Shown piece by piece: positions 13,801 to 26,159 of a stretch of DNA of 64,000 nucleotides. Positions within the stretch are counted from its first letter, which is position 1; every line of letters begins with the position of its first letter. The position numbers and the translations under genes are program-made. The stretch covers positions 7,849,501-7,913,500 of the forward strand of contig NC_056760.1 in the NCBI RefSeq assembly GCF_018687715.1, given 5' to 3'. The notes beneath the pieces are model-generated. The model was given only the letters and a program-made list of their open reading frames with translations. It searched no databases and was not told where the DNA came from. This DNA comes from Carya illinoinensis (lineage: Eukaryota; Streptophyta; Magnoliopsida; Fagales; Juglandaceae).

Positions 13801-14526
13801 GGTCTTGACTGTCGTTGTTATACATAAATATTACTATATGTCGTCGTTATTTTGACGATGAAAGTAAAGACTAACCAAGGCATGCAGTAGCTCAGAAAAA
13901 TCTATGTTATTCTTACAGAATCTCCATGCAGCATTGATTTAAGCAACTCAATTGCATAACTACAGAAATACAACTCAAATGTATTTCAGTACCTGACTTT
14001 AGCTATAAATTGTATAATACTGAAAATATTTCTGTAGTGTATTTACATCTTGCTCCTCATAAATATATTCCAGCAGCTGGGGAAAATATTGAGCCCATGG
14101 ATAGTTAGTATATACAGCCCATACATGACAATCCAAGAGTTATGATTCCCTGCACAAATTAAATAAACACTTGATAGTACTAAGTCTGCCACCCCACTCA
14201 CTTAGAAGAGCCTTAGATATTAACTGAAAGCAGTACCAGCTGCTCTGTTCTATTTTTACCAAAAAAATAGAGGTCATTATTTGTCTAATGGGGTTGAAGT
14301 ATAGGCATAAACTGCCAAAATATTTAATCGCTACTTAATATCCTGTTAGTATGAAGCGAAATAGTAATATATAATACCCTATTTGATAACAGTTTGACGC
14401 TTCCTTATCATTTACGACATGTCGATATATGTTTTGGATCATCTTATATTGTTTATGCACTTACATCATGTCCTGGTTGCATGCAGAAAAAACAGTTGCT
14501 ATTTCATCCTAATAGCAAAGCCAAGG
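10825..14526. other. Spacer between the two CACTA genes
   Basis: AT-rich, no convincing coding exon. It may be intron if, as in En/Spm, the second protein comes from alternative splicing of the same primary transcript: the first coding exon of the downstream gene follows an acceptor (GCATGCAG, ending 14486). Short ORFs within it match nothing I recognise. Confidence 0.4.
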
Positions 14527-16360
14527 ATGGTGAGAAGTATCAAGTTTCGGGGGGGTCGAGTTAGACATGGTAGGGTTGCGTTGAACAGCAGTCCAGTACA
14601 AGCAGCGTTGCCTCCACGAACCGTGTTGCGGGATGAGCCTGAGTCAAATGATTCAACTCAGGATGTAGGAGCCTTGGTCCCACAAGAGGTTTTGGGTGGT
14701 AACCAGGTTGGAGAGGAGCCATCCACAACAGGTATGTCATTTGACAATTCAAAGCTGTAACAGTTACTGAGTTCTACTCAATTGATGTACAATGGTCATA
14801 GGCAGAATATAATCTTGGTTCATTTTATTTCCCACATGAATTTACATATATCAAACCATGTATTGATGTAGATCCACATAGTAAGAAAAGAGGTCGAGGG
14901 CCAGCGAAGGGCACGCTATTTGAAAGAATGAGAAAAGTGGGGAAAATACCACTGGTTATACAAGATGGGCATCGAGGGCCATCTTGCGAGAATGCTGCAA
15001 TATTCACTGGCCGACTAACGGAGATGATTAAAGTACATGCCGACATGAGGCATGCTAGTTGGAGTTTTGTACCCGAGGCTGAAAAGCAAGAACTGATTGA
15101 CCGTGTTAGGGTAGGACTCTGGATTTAGTTGCACATTATACATCGAATGCTTACTACTCCAACTTATATATGCGCACATGTTTGGCATTTCTTCATGTAA
15201 CAAAGTGGGATTTTTATATTGCAGGCAGATTTTGTTCTCGATTGGAGTAGAGACAACCATCGGGAGATGGTTGAGACACATTTGGCCGACAAGTATAATG
15301 CATATCATTATGCATTACACAAGGTGTATTTAAAATATGCTTCACATGAAGAGGCTCTACGTGGTGGGACGGACAAGGTGGAGAAAGCTGTATGGGAAAA
15401 GCTATGTGAACGGTGGGCAAGTGCAACATTCAAGGTATTTCCTTGCCCAAATGATTGTTTCAGATTTTTTATTTACCACATAAACCATGTAAGCAATCCA
15501 TGGTATAGTATTATAACTGTTTGCAAGTATTAGGCACCTCCCATCAAAGTAGGTTTCATATTTTATTTGTTATTGCATAAGTTTAAATAATACATTGTAC
15601 TTATAATTTATTACGGGGCATTAATAAATTGGAAACTCATGCAGGAGAAGTCAAGAAGGAATAGTTCAAATAGGCAAAAACTGAAAGTGAAACATACCGG
15701 TGGGAGAAAATCGTTTATACGGATACTAGAAGAGAAGGTTTGTGATAACCATATGGTATAATATAATTCAGATTATGAGTATAGGGTGGGAATAAATTAA
15801 CTGTTAATTGTCTGTTTCAGCGGGAGAGCGCGCAAAATATGGTAGAATTTTATAAGGAAACACATTTTTCAACACGGAAGGGTAAATTCATCAATGCAGC
15901 AACCGAACACAATTACGTAAGTGTTCCTAAATTAAATTTTATATGTTTTTACAAGCTGAAAAGGTGTTTATCCACAGCATGCTTTTCCTTTGTCAAACAT
16001 TTTCAGAATGTAATGATGGAGAGGTTAGCTGAAAAGGATACGGAGGATGATGTCGAAGAAGCTGCTGAAACAATCTTCAAAGAAGTCTTGGGGTACAGAT
16101 CTGGGTACTCAGTCGGGCTGGGGCACATGGTGATTCCAGAACCCACTCCTTCAATGAAGAACAGCAGGGCATTTATCCGACTAGCGGAAGAGAATCAACG
16201 TCACAAAAGTGATGCAGAAATGTACAAAAACAAGCTACACGCTATGATGGGTGACATTGCGGAGTTGAGGAGGAATTTTTCAGAACATGAGAAGCTCTTA
16301 ATGAGCTATAGGAGCACTGATGGGAATATCAACGGTAGTGAGTCTCATGGAGAGACTTAG
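14527..16360 (+). CDS. CACTA second protein, TNP1/Transposase_24-like, six exons
   Basis: Exons 14527-14731, 14872-15110, 15225-15434, 15645-15737, 15821-15916 and 16007-16360 all have GT-AG borders and join in frame to 398 aa. Features in order: a basic arginine/glycine-rich start (KFRGGRVRHGR); a segment KKRGRGPAKG leading into IQDGHRGPSCENA; DADFVLDW-like and WEKLCERWAS blocks; KETHFSTRKGKFINAATEHN; an acidic stretch; and a C-terminal probable coiled coil (RLAEENQRHKSDAEMYKNKL region). This matches the plant Ptta/En/Spm transposase family (Pfam Transposase_24). TNPA-like partners bind subterminal repeats and help TNP2 bring the ends together. The start was chosen as the first ATG in the exon after the acceptor at 14486; extra upstream exons are possible. 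No disabling change was seen. Confidence 0.8.
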
Positions 16361-18390
16361 CGAGATGCTTAGGCATCTCACTTGAAGTGATATAAATTTT
16401 TTGTGGTGGGACAATTTTGTGGCCCACATTTTTTGTGGAATGTTTATAACATATGTAACAACCCAATGGTTTAACTACCAATGTCCCTATCATAGTTTTT
16501 TGGTACTTTAGTATTTTAGTTAGGGTGCATATATAGTAACCAGTGCTGGAAAAGTAATGTGGAAGGGTTAACTTTTTGAGATTCAGTTATGTTGTTGTTT
16601 TGAAAGGGTAAGTAACTTCATCAGATACATGAAGTGATTTTTAATTGGGATATGTAGATTTGGTTTCAATAGTTGGCAGGAAAAATCCAAAAGCAGAGGC
16701 TGATTTAACTGTTTTCAAAATTGCAGGTTAGGAGAATACTGTCCAGCTTTCAGCCATATGGATTAACAGAAAGTAGATGCAGGGGTCAGACCATTAAATC
16801 CGACATTTTCAGTATAATAGGTAATTAGTTCAAAGCTGTAATTTGTCTATGTGCCCAAATTTATATAAAATGACAAGCATTGCTACTGATTCACACATTG
16901 ATGTTCAAATAACCTAAAAGCATATTAGCTCTGATTATTTTCAGACACGAATTGGGTTAGTTTATATGCTCTATATATATATTAGCCCTAAGTAGTTAGA
17001 AGATAAGGAAACCCTGGCTTTTTCAACTAATTTGGAGCTATAAGCATACCCACTTCAATGGACTATCATAATAAACTTGGTCAGTTTTAAAAAGTGGATA
17101 TTATATATAAAATCTGTTTGGTCAATATGTTATTGAAATTAGTGCATAAGTATATTGGTTTGAAATTTTAAAATCATTTCTGTCTGTGATTTTTGTATGT
17201 CAAGAGACGGAGGTGCATATAGTAGATTTGGTTCTATATTCAGCAAAGGGAGATAATCCTCAAAAGATTTGTTTAATTAATTTGTTATCCAGATTGTGGG
17301 TCATGATGTGATTTTCTGTACAAGATAGGAGAGTATATCTTTTTTCATTATAATCTCATATCTTCATTGGTAGAATGGAAAATGGTGTTATTAGTATAAA
17401 TATTGGAAAACTGTATTTTTGCCAACAGATGATAGATGCATATAGCAATTGAGCTGTTCAGTACATGGGATATATATGGCATGTATTAATTATTGAACCT
17501 GAAAGGCTGAGGCTATAGCTATGAAATCTTGATGTAAATGCAACTGCAGGAACACAATAGCTAAGTTCTAATGGTAGGTGTATACAATTAATTCAATGAG
17601 GGGAAATTGTGTGCCAGTATATGAATAAAGGCTTTTTCCATACACAAGCTGAGCTTAGGTCCAATATTTCCCGCATTAATCTCTAACTGCAATAGGGGCT
17701 AGAGTATGACTAATTAAAAATTTACCAAGTGTATTCTTAATGATTAGTTGTGTACATGCCCACCCCATGTCATGTCATATATATGTGAAGTATAATCTTA
17801 TTTTAAATGTTTGTCAGATGCTAAGGTTAAGTTAACATTTAGCATCTTGCTTTGTGTTAATCAGGAAATCAGATTGGTCTGGAGGGGGCTGTCAGCAACA
17901 TGTGTGCCCAACATTTAGTAAGCTGTCTATATGGAAGTTATGCATGTTCTCATAGATGCACCTTCGAGAGGGAAAGAGAGTCAAACCTGCTATATGTACT
18001 TGCTATTGAGTTGTACACTTCAAAACGTTAAGGGGCATGTAACTAGCAGTTTAATATATAACTATTGATGGTTGGTGTATAAATGCTATTTCAATGGATG
18101 TTGGTAGATTTATGTAACAGATGGTATGGTTATTTGTTTTGCTACAAAGGTTATTATGGAGCATTGGTATCAAATCTAGGTGGGGTTTTTTTTTGAGGTT
18201 ATGGATTTCAGCAGATATTTGGATGCACTAAAAGTTGGAATCTATTACTGATTTAACAGGTATAAATATAAACTACTTGTCATGGGGTGAAATATTGTAT
18301 AAACCAATGATAATTGGTTTATACAATGTGAAGTAAGGTGACATTCTATAAAGGATGCAGCTGTTGTAAAAAATAGGTATATAATTTTTA
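16361..18390. other. Non-coding CACTA tail with a perfect 14-bp hairpin
   Basis: No coding signal. At 18295-18326 TTGTATAAACCAAT and ATTGGTTTATACAA form a perfect inverted repeat around the loop GATA, just before the right subterminal array begins. Confidence 0.6.
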
Positions 18391-19438
18391 GATGTCGTGG
18401 AACAAAATGTATTGCCCACAAAATGGAATGGTGGGGAAAAAATTAGACCAACCAAATGGATGTGCGAAGGGGTTCATGGCAAAAGTTTAATTATTGGACA
18501 AATGGATATTGCTTTTTTCCCACCAAACAACTCCTGGCAAAAGGAATTTTATCCACGAGACAATGTATATCGGATTCACTAATAGCCACCACAAAATTAT
18601 ATGACCATAGAGTCTATTGTCACCGCAACCAGATGGTGCTAAACGGAGTAATATATGGATATTAAATATGTATTCCCGCAAGAACATTTCATGGCAAAAA
18701 CATACATTTTACCCACCAAATGCACGTTTTGTGGTAAACTAATTTTGCTCATGAATTATATGCCACTAGCATGTCACCGAAATTTTTGGTGGAAAAATGT
18801 TTGTTCCCACCTGGGTGTCACTTTTTCCAACTTATGTTCCTCATGGAAATAAAAAGGTAAGCCACCTTAGCTAGTACTTTTTGTCACGACAGCGATGCAT
18901 GGCTTGTAGAACTTTAGCCACTGTCATACTTGTAGGGAAATACTTATTAGCAATGAACTGTTCTCACGGGGAATACATATTTGCAATGGCAGTGGTGGTA
19001 AACACTGGGTTTTTTTGACAAGTATGCTGGTAACTAAAAAAAATTTATCACGAGATCATCTCCTCCCAAAACCTCTTCACTCACGATCAAGGGAGTGGCT
19101 AAAACCTTTACACCACTAAACAAGTGACTGTTGAAGTCATGGCAAAATCACTTTTTGGGACTATAGCTCTGGTGGCAACTGAGGTTATTCTCACCACAAA
19201 GGATAGGTTGCAAGTCAATTTGCCACGGACTGAAACAGTTTTTTCCACTCATTCCTGTCATAACAAAAGATGGTTTTTTCCCACGAGTTAGTTCTATCAT
19301 GCGAAAAGGTTATTGCTCATGAATTTTATGCCACCAACGACTCACGAACGGAATTGGTGGGGAAAGAATTTTTCCCACATAGCCCCCACATATTTCCACC
19401 AAATTCCCTCGTGGGAAAAACCTCAATTTGTTGTAGTG
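18391..19438 (+). repeat. CACTA right subterminal motif array and terminus
   Basis: A dense, mixed-orientation array of GTGGGAAAAA / TTTTTCCCAC variants (for example GGTGGGGAAAAAA ~18430, TTTTTTCCCACCA ~18513, TTTTACCCACCAA ~18709, TTTTTTCCCACGAG ~19272, TTTTTCCCACAT ~19369, CGTGGGAAAAAC ~19410) ends in the inverted terminus TTTGTTGTAGTG. It is longer than the left array (about 1050 versus 380 bp), the asymmetry known for En/Spm ends. Small ORFs here are fortuitous. Confidence 0.75.
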
Positions 19439-19659
19439 GTGTATAAACTCCACTTATTACGTACAGTACTACTTGAAATCACTCACCACCACACAAGCTA
19501 AGTACCAATACGTACTCATGATCGAAGTTACCAAATTTGGCCGACAAATTCCGCCAACCAAAACCTGATTATCAATTCCGCTGGCTACATGTTCGCAAAA
19601 ATAATCGCAATGGAAGAAGTCGATGGTAATCGAGCGACGCACCACTTATGTCCCAATAA

Positions 19660-19810
19660 AAAAATTAAAATTTACATTACGTATTTTTTTATATATTTTA
19701 TTAATATAATTAATTATATATTAAAAAAATTGATCCAATCAATTATATCAGTAAAATAATTAAAAAATATGCAAAAATAACTAAATGAAACATTACTCTT
19801 TTAAAAATTC
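19660..19810. mobile_element. MITE family B, degenerate copy
   Basis: AT-rich palindromic unit with TATATTTTATTAATATAATT on one side and CAATTATATCAGTAAAATA on the other. It is related to the clearer copies at 27268-27412 and 46337-46493. Confidence 0.4.
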
Positions 19811-20062
19811 ATGTGCCCCTATCTCACATATATGCATCCCTCGCACACGCAACTAATTCTAAACTTAAGGGACATGAGCAGATCAAGTCATTATTGCCTA
19901 TCTGTTTTAATTTGTATATTCTTTTATGTAAATTTAGACAATTAATTGGTTAAAAGAAAATAGCTCCCATATTTGAATTGAAGTTGTTTTCATGAAAAAA
20001 AATATTTTGAAAAACTCTTGCGCCTTAATTAAGAAATTAGATCATGCAGTAAATTAAAGCTT

Positions 20063-20350
20063 CTAAGGCTGAGTTTGGATGCTGAGTTGAACTGAGTTCT
20101 TTATGAATAGTAGTGAGTTAAGTTTATGGAGTGAGTTATGTGGGATCTACCTAAATTGAGTTTAGTACTATTTATAGGAAGTTGAAAAAAGTTGTGAGTC
20201 CCGTGTATAAAGAAGTGTTGAGTTGAAAAAGATTGTAGATTTCACATGTAAAGAAGTTTTGAGTTGAGATGAGTTTTTAATTTGAGAGTTGAGTGTTCGA
20301 ATGTTAAATGCAACTTAAAATTAGATTGAATAACAACCAAACGAACCCTA
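20063..20350. mobile_element. Interspersed non-autonomous element, family C
   Basis: Starts GGCTGAGTTTGGATGCTGAG, has AGTAGTGAGTTAAG and GGAAGTTGAAAAAAG inside, and ends CAACCAAACGAACCC. The same ordered blocks recur at 52418-52752 within an intron of the UDP-GlcNAc diphosphorylase gene. Non-coding and about 290-335 bp. A hAT-like MITE is possible; the class is not proven. Confidence 0.65.
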
Positions 20351-21039
20351 AAATGCACAGGACACGCGCTGCATGCTTGCCTTAGAATCCTCAACCTGTT
20401 TCTATTTTCCTTTCATGCAGCTAGACAATAGACAAGTTTGTCTATGTACAATCCCCATTGCAAATGCACGAAATGAAGTTTTCGATGATTTCTTCTAAAA
20501 ATTTGGTTAAATTATATAAATGCTGATCTGAAGTCATGTTCCAGTTTAGGCCCGGAGTCCATTTTTGATTCAGTTTCAAACTTTTCTCTCTCTCCACTCT
20601 ATCTTTGTCCATTCTTCCATCTCTATCCACATTTTTACTCTACCTACCAATTTCTCTGAAGTGTTGATTTCATCTAGCTAGAGCTAACAGAACATGGAAA
20701 TGGCATGATAGGTTGGAACAATACGTTCATTGTCCCCTAACGATTCCTTTGCAGGTACATCATTTTAGGAAATTTGTTGGACACGATGTGTTTTTCTTCC
20801 CTTGTGTGTTTCTTTTAAAAGCAATTTGAGTTACATAAGAAACTAAAATAAAATTATGAAAATGTTGGAGCCCTTCCTGCTTAGAAATCAAAGAAAAAAA
20901 AATAAGAAATAGGTGAGAAGATGAGAATGGGTCTAGTGATGGAAAAGGTGGGGGTCCCTTTTGCTGAGGGCACTATGTAGTACCCTGGAGAGTGCTTTGG
21001 CGGTCTCGAGTTTGAAGGGAACGCTCTATTTAGATTCTG

Positions 21040-22100
21040 TTTGGTCAGTGAGATTTCTTAAATGAGAATTTTGAGTTTTAAGATTAAATTTTAAAATATT
21101 AAATTTTAATATTATTATTATTTTAAGATTTAAAAAAATTAAAAAAAGTTGAATTGTTTATTATATTTTGTATGAGAATTTGAAAAAATTATAATAATAA
21201 AATAAAAATTTTATGTTCGAGATAAGAAATCTTGATAGCTAAACAATATCTTAGTGATTATGGTCTCAAGCTCGAAGGGCTTCATTTCATCTATGAGTTT
21301 TCCTAATTCAATATGAAATGTCAGTTTTTTTTTTTAATATACAATGGAGGTGGAGGGTTTTGAATTCATATTTTTCATTTCACAATTACTAAAACGATGT
21401 GTTTTAATCGGGCGTGGGCAGTTCTCGTTCGGGGACTGCATACATAATTTTTCAAAGCAAAAATTAAGGCTGTGATCTTTCCCTTTTTATTTCTTAAATA
21501 AAATGTAAAATACTAGTGATTTAATAATTAATGAATATGCTTCAAACTGATTAACAACTGTGCCTTTTTTTAATATATTTTTGTGGTCAAACCTTGACAT
21601 GCATGTGATGATGATGTTATTATCTTGCTTTTTAGGCAGATCGTGACACAAGTTGACGAAAACCCCACCCAATAAAATGATTTATCTAGAAGTTATGGCC
21701 CGCCACCAAGTCAATGCATTGACGGTTATTTTGTCAAGACCACATGCATTCGTAACAACTGTTTGTTCGGGAAGTAGGAAGATTTCATTTTATCTTAAAA
21801 TATTTTATAATTTTTTTTTAAACATCATTTAAATATAAATATTTTTTAATTTTAAAATTTTTATTTTTTATTTAATCATTATAATTTTTTTAAACTTCTT
21901 AACAAAATATTTAAAAAAAATACTATTTTTTCAAATTTCGAAATAAAAATTATGTTAAAAAATTATATTCTAACTTAATAATATTTTTATTTAATATTTT
22001 TCTATTATTTTTTAAAATTCAATAAAATATCTTAACTCAAATCAATATACTATTATTTATAGAATTATCATCTTATCTTATTTTTTAAACGAATACTCTT
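21040..22100. mobile_element. Two AT-rich MITE copies (families D and E)
   Basis: 21040-21250 is family D (starts TCTGTTTGGTCAGTGAGATT; contains TTGTTTATTATATTTTGTAT). 21779-22100 is family E, sharing an ordered set of AT-rich words and a ...ATAGAATTATCATCTTATC-like end with 30985-31335. No coding content lies in 20351-24838 apart from these elements and the family D copy at 22460-22675; the rest is AT-rich with TA microsatellites. Confidence 0.5.
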
Positions 22101-22459
22101 ATCTCGGTATGGACACAATTAATAATATATATATTTTTTTTCTTAAAATTCAAACATACCAAAATTAAAATAATAGTATAAAAGTTTTATAATGTTATAT
22201 TTTATTATTTGATTGTGCAATAGTTGATGTGTTTAAATCTTTACCATTTTTCTTATTCATAACTAATCACCAATTTAATTACATATATTAAAATGAAGTT
22301 AACTCAATACAAAGACCTTAATTTTTATTCAAATCTAAATATTTCATGAAGCGAGATTGACGGACATGACAAGAAGGAGTACTGGAGCTTAAATTACCAT
22401 TTTAATGCTAATGTCTGCGGGCTTGAAATTTTCAGGTAGCATTAAAGTCTTGGGACTTA

Positions 22460-22675
22460 TTTTGATAGTGATACGAGATGAGATAGTTTTAGAAGAAAGT
22501 TAAAAGTTGAAAAAAATATTATTAGAATATTATTTTTTAATATTATTATTATTTTAGAATTTGAAAAAGTTAAATTGAGATTTAAGATGTTGAATTGTTT
22601 ATTATATTTTGTATAAAAATTTAAAAAAATTATAATAATAAGATGAGATGATTGATTTTTCAATGCAAACGGCCA
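22460..22675. mobile_element. MITE family D copy
   Basis: Begins GAGATGAGATAGTTTTAGAA and ends AGATGAGATGATTG, with TTGTTTATTATATTTTGTAT inside as in the 21040 copy. Short and non-coding. Confidence 0.55.
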
Positions 22676-24676
22676 CTTAGGATTTTTTTTACGTGTCCAT
22701 CTCTTTTTTTTACCTGCTTCATGAGTATCTTTGAGATATTATTTTCCTTGTCAAGATATTAATTTTTGGACATTGACCATATAATATAAACCATGTCAAC
22801 AAACCCATTGGCCAGCCACTGATAATCGAATATCATGTTTGTTGTAATAGTAAGTACTTAATCAAATATTCAATGGTCTATTTCTTCAATTGTACGTGTT
22901 TCGCCCACGAGAACTTTTAGTCACCATTTTTTTAAAATTAAGATTATATATAATTTGATCATTAAGAAAAATAAACGAAATGTACAAGCTTGTATATTTT
23001 GACATTGCCCAACAATCAATCCAATATAATATTCGGCATGGACGTGACCAAAAGTACTAATCAAAATGGGACCAAAAGAATGATTACTCTCTTCAATTGA
23101 ACCATCATGAACTAATTAATTATATACAAATAAAGTACTAGATATATATTCAGATGGATGATCTTGTAGTGAAAAGCTAGCCAGCTAGGAGCAAAAGATA
23201 GACACAATTGTGTATATATATATATATATGTCTATATCACAATAAATTAAAATACGTACGTGACATGTTAGAACCTCATTCGACCATTTCATGACTTCAT
23301 TTTTATATGTCGGATCTAATATAATATATATATATATATATATAGTTTCACATGCAGATCATGCTCGATCGTGAGTTCCATTTCTATGTGGAGATATTCA
23401 AAGGTTATTGACGACCAAATTATGGATTGCTTTCATATATATGGAAACCTGGTCTTTTGTGAATTTTAACACAAATCCAATGCACCTAAGAGCTATATAC
23501 ATATGCACATGATAATATTTTTCAACCTTACGTGCGAGGATCGATATTGGACATACGGTCGATCTGTGACTGTAGAACGTCTCTCTCTCGCTCTCTCATA
23601 TACAAAAATATATGCACCATGATATATATATATATATATATATATATAATAATAATAACGTGCCGAATACGATATGTGTGTCTTTCAAAGAGGTTGGCTG
23701 GTCAATATGAAGACTTTGGAGCTGTTTGGAATATTACAACTATAATTAGATGATCATGCATGTATATAGTGAATGAAGAGATCGATACTAATTATAAATA
23801 ACTAGGTGGATCTTACTCGATAATCTTTTTAATATATATACAGGACACATGCATGATATCCAATATCGATTTTTTATTGGATGTATGCCAACTCGGTCAA
23901 GAATAGTTTTCTAATTTTTGTGCTTAATTTTTAATTGACCGGGTAATCCGCCAAAAATATATTAAGCTTCCCTCGGCATCCATTAATATATATCTTCTAC
24001 ATACATATAATATTGAAATCTCAAGAATTCTTCCGTAGGCTAAGTCATAAAATGATACTTAATACACTATAAGATAGGTACGTACGCACTTATTTATATT
24101 TGTTGGAGATATTAATATTAAATCTAGAATTTGATTTGATTTTCACAATAGTGATTTGATATCATCTTGATCTAATTTTCATAATGAGATACTTACCTCA
24201 TTTTAGCTCAATGTAATTTTCATATGAATAGAGATGTATACATTGTATTCAATAACACTTGAGAATAATAAAAATGTAGCTCTCAAAGTGTTTGATCTCC
24301 CTCCTCTCTTCTTCATTTCATTTTTTATTATATATTATGATCAGTAATGTTATAATATATTTATATATATATATATATATATAAGTCATTCATTTTTTAA
24401 AAGTGAACTCCACTATTTTAAAAATAAGTATTACTCGAGGCTTGTATAACCTAAGACTACAAATGTTATTTCTTAATTATGTATTATATTTGTATCAATA
24501 CCACCATAATCTTGAGGAACTTTCACTTTTAATATGCAGCCGATCGATCGATCTCTTCGTAATTCTTCCATATGACAGTCGAAGTGCAATTCCTCCCTTT
24601 TTTAAAAAAATATATTTTGTGGGATAAGTTGTTGATCATGGAATATTCATGAGTGTGGTTTTAACTTACTCATATT

Positions 24677-24846
24677 TTGACTTTTGCAAAGTTCAAACAA
24701 TGAACGCAGCCCATTTTGACAATTTCATTCAACTTGATCGAAAAGTTACATGGAGAAAAGATCGAACCGATTCCATTAGTGCGGCACTGCGGCTATTAAT
24801 TACATCTTCCGGCCCTAGGGCTAGCTGGTCAGATTTACTATAAATA
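24677..24846 (+). promoter_or_regulatory. Promoter of first DUF26 gene
   Basis: TATA box TATAAATA at 24839-24846 lies 67 bases before the start codon. TTGAC cores (W-box, the WRKY-factor site) occur at 24677-24681 and 24716-24720. The TATA call is strong; W-box use is inferred. Confidence 0.6.
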
Positions 24847-24905
24847 CGTGCTGCATGGTCCATACCTTAAACACACAATCTTCATCAATCATTTCCTTTC
24901 CAAAA

Positions 24906-25637
24906 ATGTCTTCCTCACATGAGTTCACCTCCTCTGTCTACCTGCTAACATTTGCTCTCCTTCTCCAAACCATTTTTGGAGCCAGCCCTCTCTTCCATTT
25001 CTGTTCAAGCTCTGAAAACTTCACCACCAATGACCCTTACGAATCAAACCTAAAAAAGCTCTTGGGTAATCTTAACTACCAAACCCCACCCCAGGGCTTT
25101 GGTTTTGGTACAGCGGGTAAGCATCCATACCAAACTTATGGGCTTGCTCTTTGTCGCGGTGATGTTGGAGCATCAGACTGCAAGACTTGTGTTAATGAGG
25201 CGAGCAACGAAATCCACAAACGCTGCCCATATAACAAAGGTGCAATTATCTGGTACGATAATTGTCTTTTGAAGTACCTAAACCAGGACTTCTTTGGCCA
25301 AATCGATAATCAAAACAAGTTCTACATGTGGAACTTGAGAAATGTTAGCAATCCCACCAAGTTTAACCAAATGACGCGGGGGCTGTTGAGCCTACTAGCA
25401 AAAGAAGCCTCCGGGACCCCAAAACTGTATGCAGTTGGCGAGCAAGAGCTTGGTGAATCGAAGAAGCTCTATGGCTTGGCCCAATGCACCAGGGATCTCT
25501 CTAATACTGACTGTTTCAAGTGTCTTGATGGTATTATCGATGAACTTCCTCGTTGTTGTGATGGGAAAGAAGGAGGAAGAGTTGTCAGTGGGAGTTGCAA
25601 CTTCCGATACGAGATTTATCCCTTCGTTAGCACATAG
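24906..25637 (+). CDS. Secreted double-DUF26 (ginkbilobin-like) protein, copy 1
   Basis: Single exon, 243 aa. The start MSSSHEF was chosen because it aligns with the starts of the two paralogues and lies 67 nt after a TATA box; an in-frame ATG upstream at 24855 would fall within the likely leader. A hydrophobic signal peptide (residues ~10-27, ending FGA|SP) sends it to the apoplast. Two DUF26 domains each keep the C-X8-C-X2-C signature: CRGDVGASDCKTC and CTRDLSNTDCFKC. The C-terminus has RCCDGKEGGRVV and SCNFRYEIYPF. NFT and NVS are possible N-glycosylation sites. Members of this family (cysteine-rich repeat secretory proteins) include the mannose-binding antifungal ginkbilobin-2; a defence role is inferred only. 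A likely polyadenylation signal AATAAA is near 25736. Confidence 0.9.
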   Translation: MSSSHEFTSSVYLLTFALLLQTIFGASPLFHFCSSSENFTTNDPYESNLKKLLGNLNYQTPPQGFGFGTAGKHPYQTYGLALCRGDVGASDCKTCVNEASNEIHKRCPYNKGAIIWYDNCLLKYLNQDFFGQIDNQNKFYMWNLRNVSNPTKFNQMTRGLLSLLAKEASGTPKLYAVGEQELGESKKLYGLAQCTRDLSNTDCFKCLDGIIDELPRCCDGKEGGRVVSGSCNFRYEIYPFVST

Positions 25638-26159
25638 AAGATATATATAAACCATCATAAGGGTTATATATATATGTGTGTGTGTGCGTGTGTGTGTGTC
25701 TAGGGTTTCTGAATCTTCTACAGGTTCTTGAGCAAAATAAAGTGTGCCTGCAGTACTATATATGAATAAGTTTACGATACTCTCCCTCTAGTAGGATATA
25801 TATATATGGAGTATCACTTCTACTGTACGTTTGTGTGTAAATTCAACTGTCCAAAAATATGGTTGAATAGAATTTCCGTTTCTTACATATATATGATTTG
25901 CTCATGTTACACAATACGTACATTGATCATTAATAGAGTTTAGCTAATGCATGTACTACTTACAAGTTCCAGCTTCTAATATATAATTAACACAATTAGC
26001 AATTAATTATTCATTTTTAGCCTACCAATTAATTCCTATCCTATATATAATAAAAGATGCTTCCGGGAATCAGGCTATATTGTATATATGTCGGGTGTTA
26101 AACCGACCGAACTATAGGTAGTCAGGTAATATAAGTTCCAATCGCATAAACAAGCTCCT
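25638..26159. other. 3' flank of first DUF26 gene
   Basis: Holds the probable 3'UTR, a (TG)n-like tract at about 25670-25700 and AT-rich sequence. No gene was seen. Confidence 0.6.

Larger units (their letters stand above)
2279..19438 (+). mobile_element. CACTA (En/Spm) DNA transposon, ~17.2 kb, both genes open
   Basis: The right end is TTTGTTGTAGTG, the inverted form of the CACTACAACAAA terminus typical of CACTA elements. The left boundary is inferred: CAACAAATT at 2284-2292 followed by GGTTTTTCCCACGA matches the inverted right end over about 23 of 25 positions, but the five outermost bases read GGAAC instead of CACTA. The flanking trinucleotides are GAG (left) and GTG (right), a one-mismatch target duplication. 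Between the ends lie subterminal motif arrays, a GC-rich leader, a TNP2 transposase gene and a TNP1-like gene, all on the plus strand. This is the standard layout of an autonomous plant CACTA element. The altered left terminus may prevent excision as it stands. Small AT-rich elements are nested inside, for example at 4647-4852. Confidence 0.85.

Noticed and set aside
18397..18852. Overlapping short ORFs near the CACTA right end
   Set aside because: They come from the subterminal repeat array and have no consistent frame or motif.
24855..24905. Upstream ATG of DUF26 copy 1
   Set aside because: The extra 17 residues precede the signal peptide, are missing in the paralogues and start only 9 bases after the TATA box.
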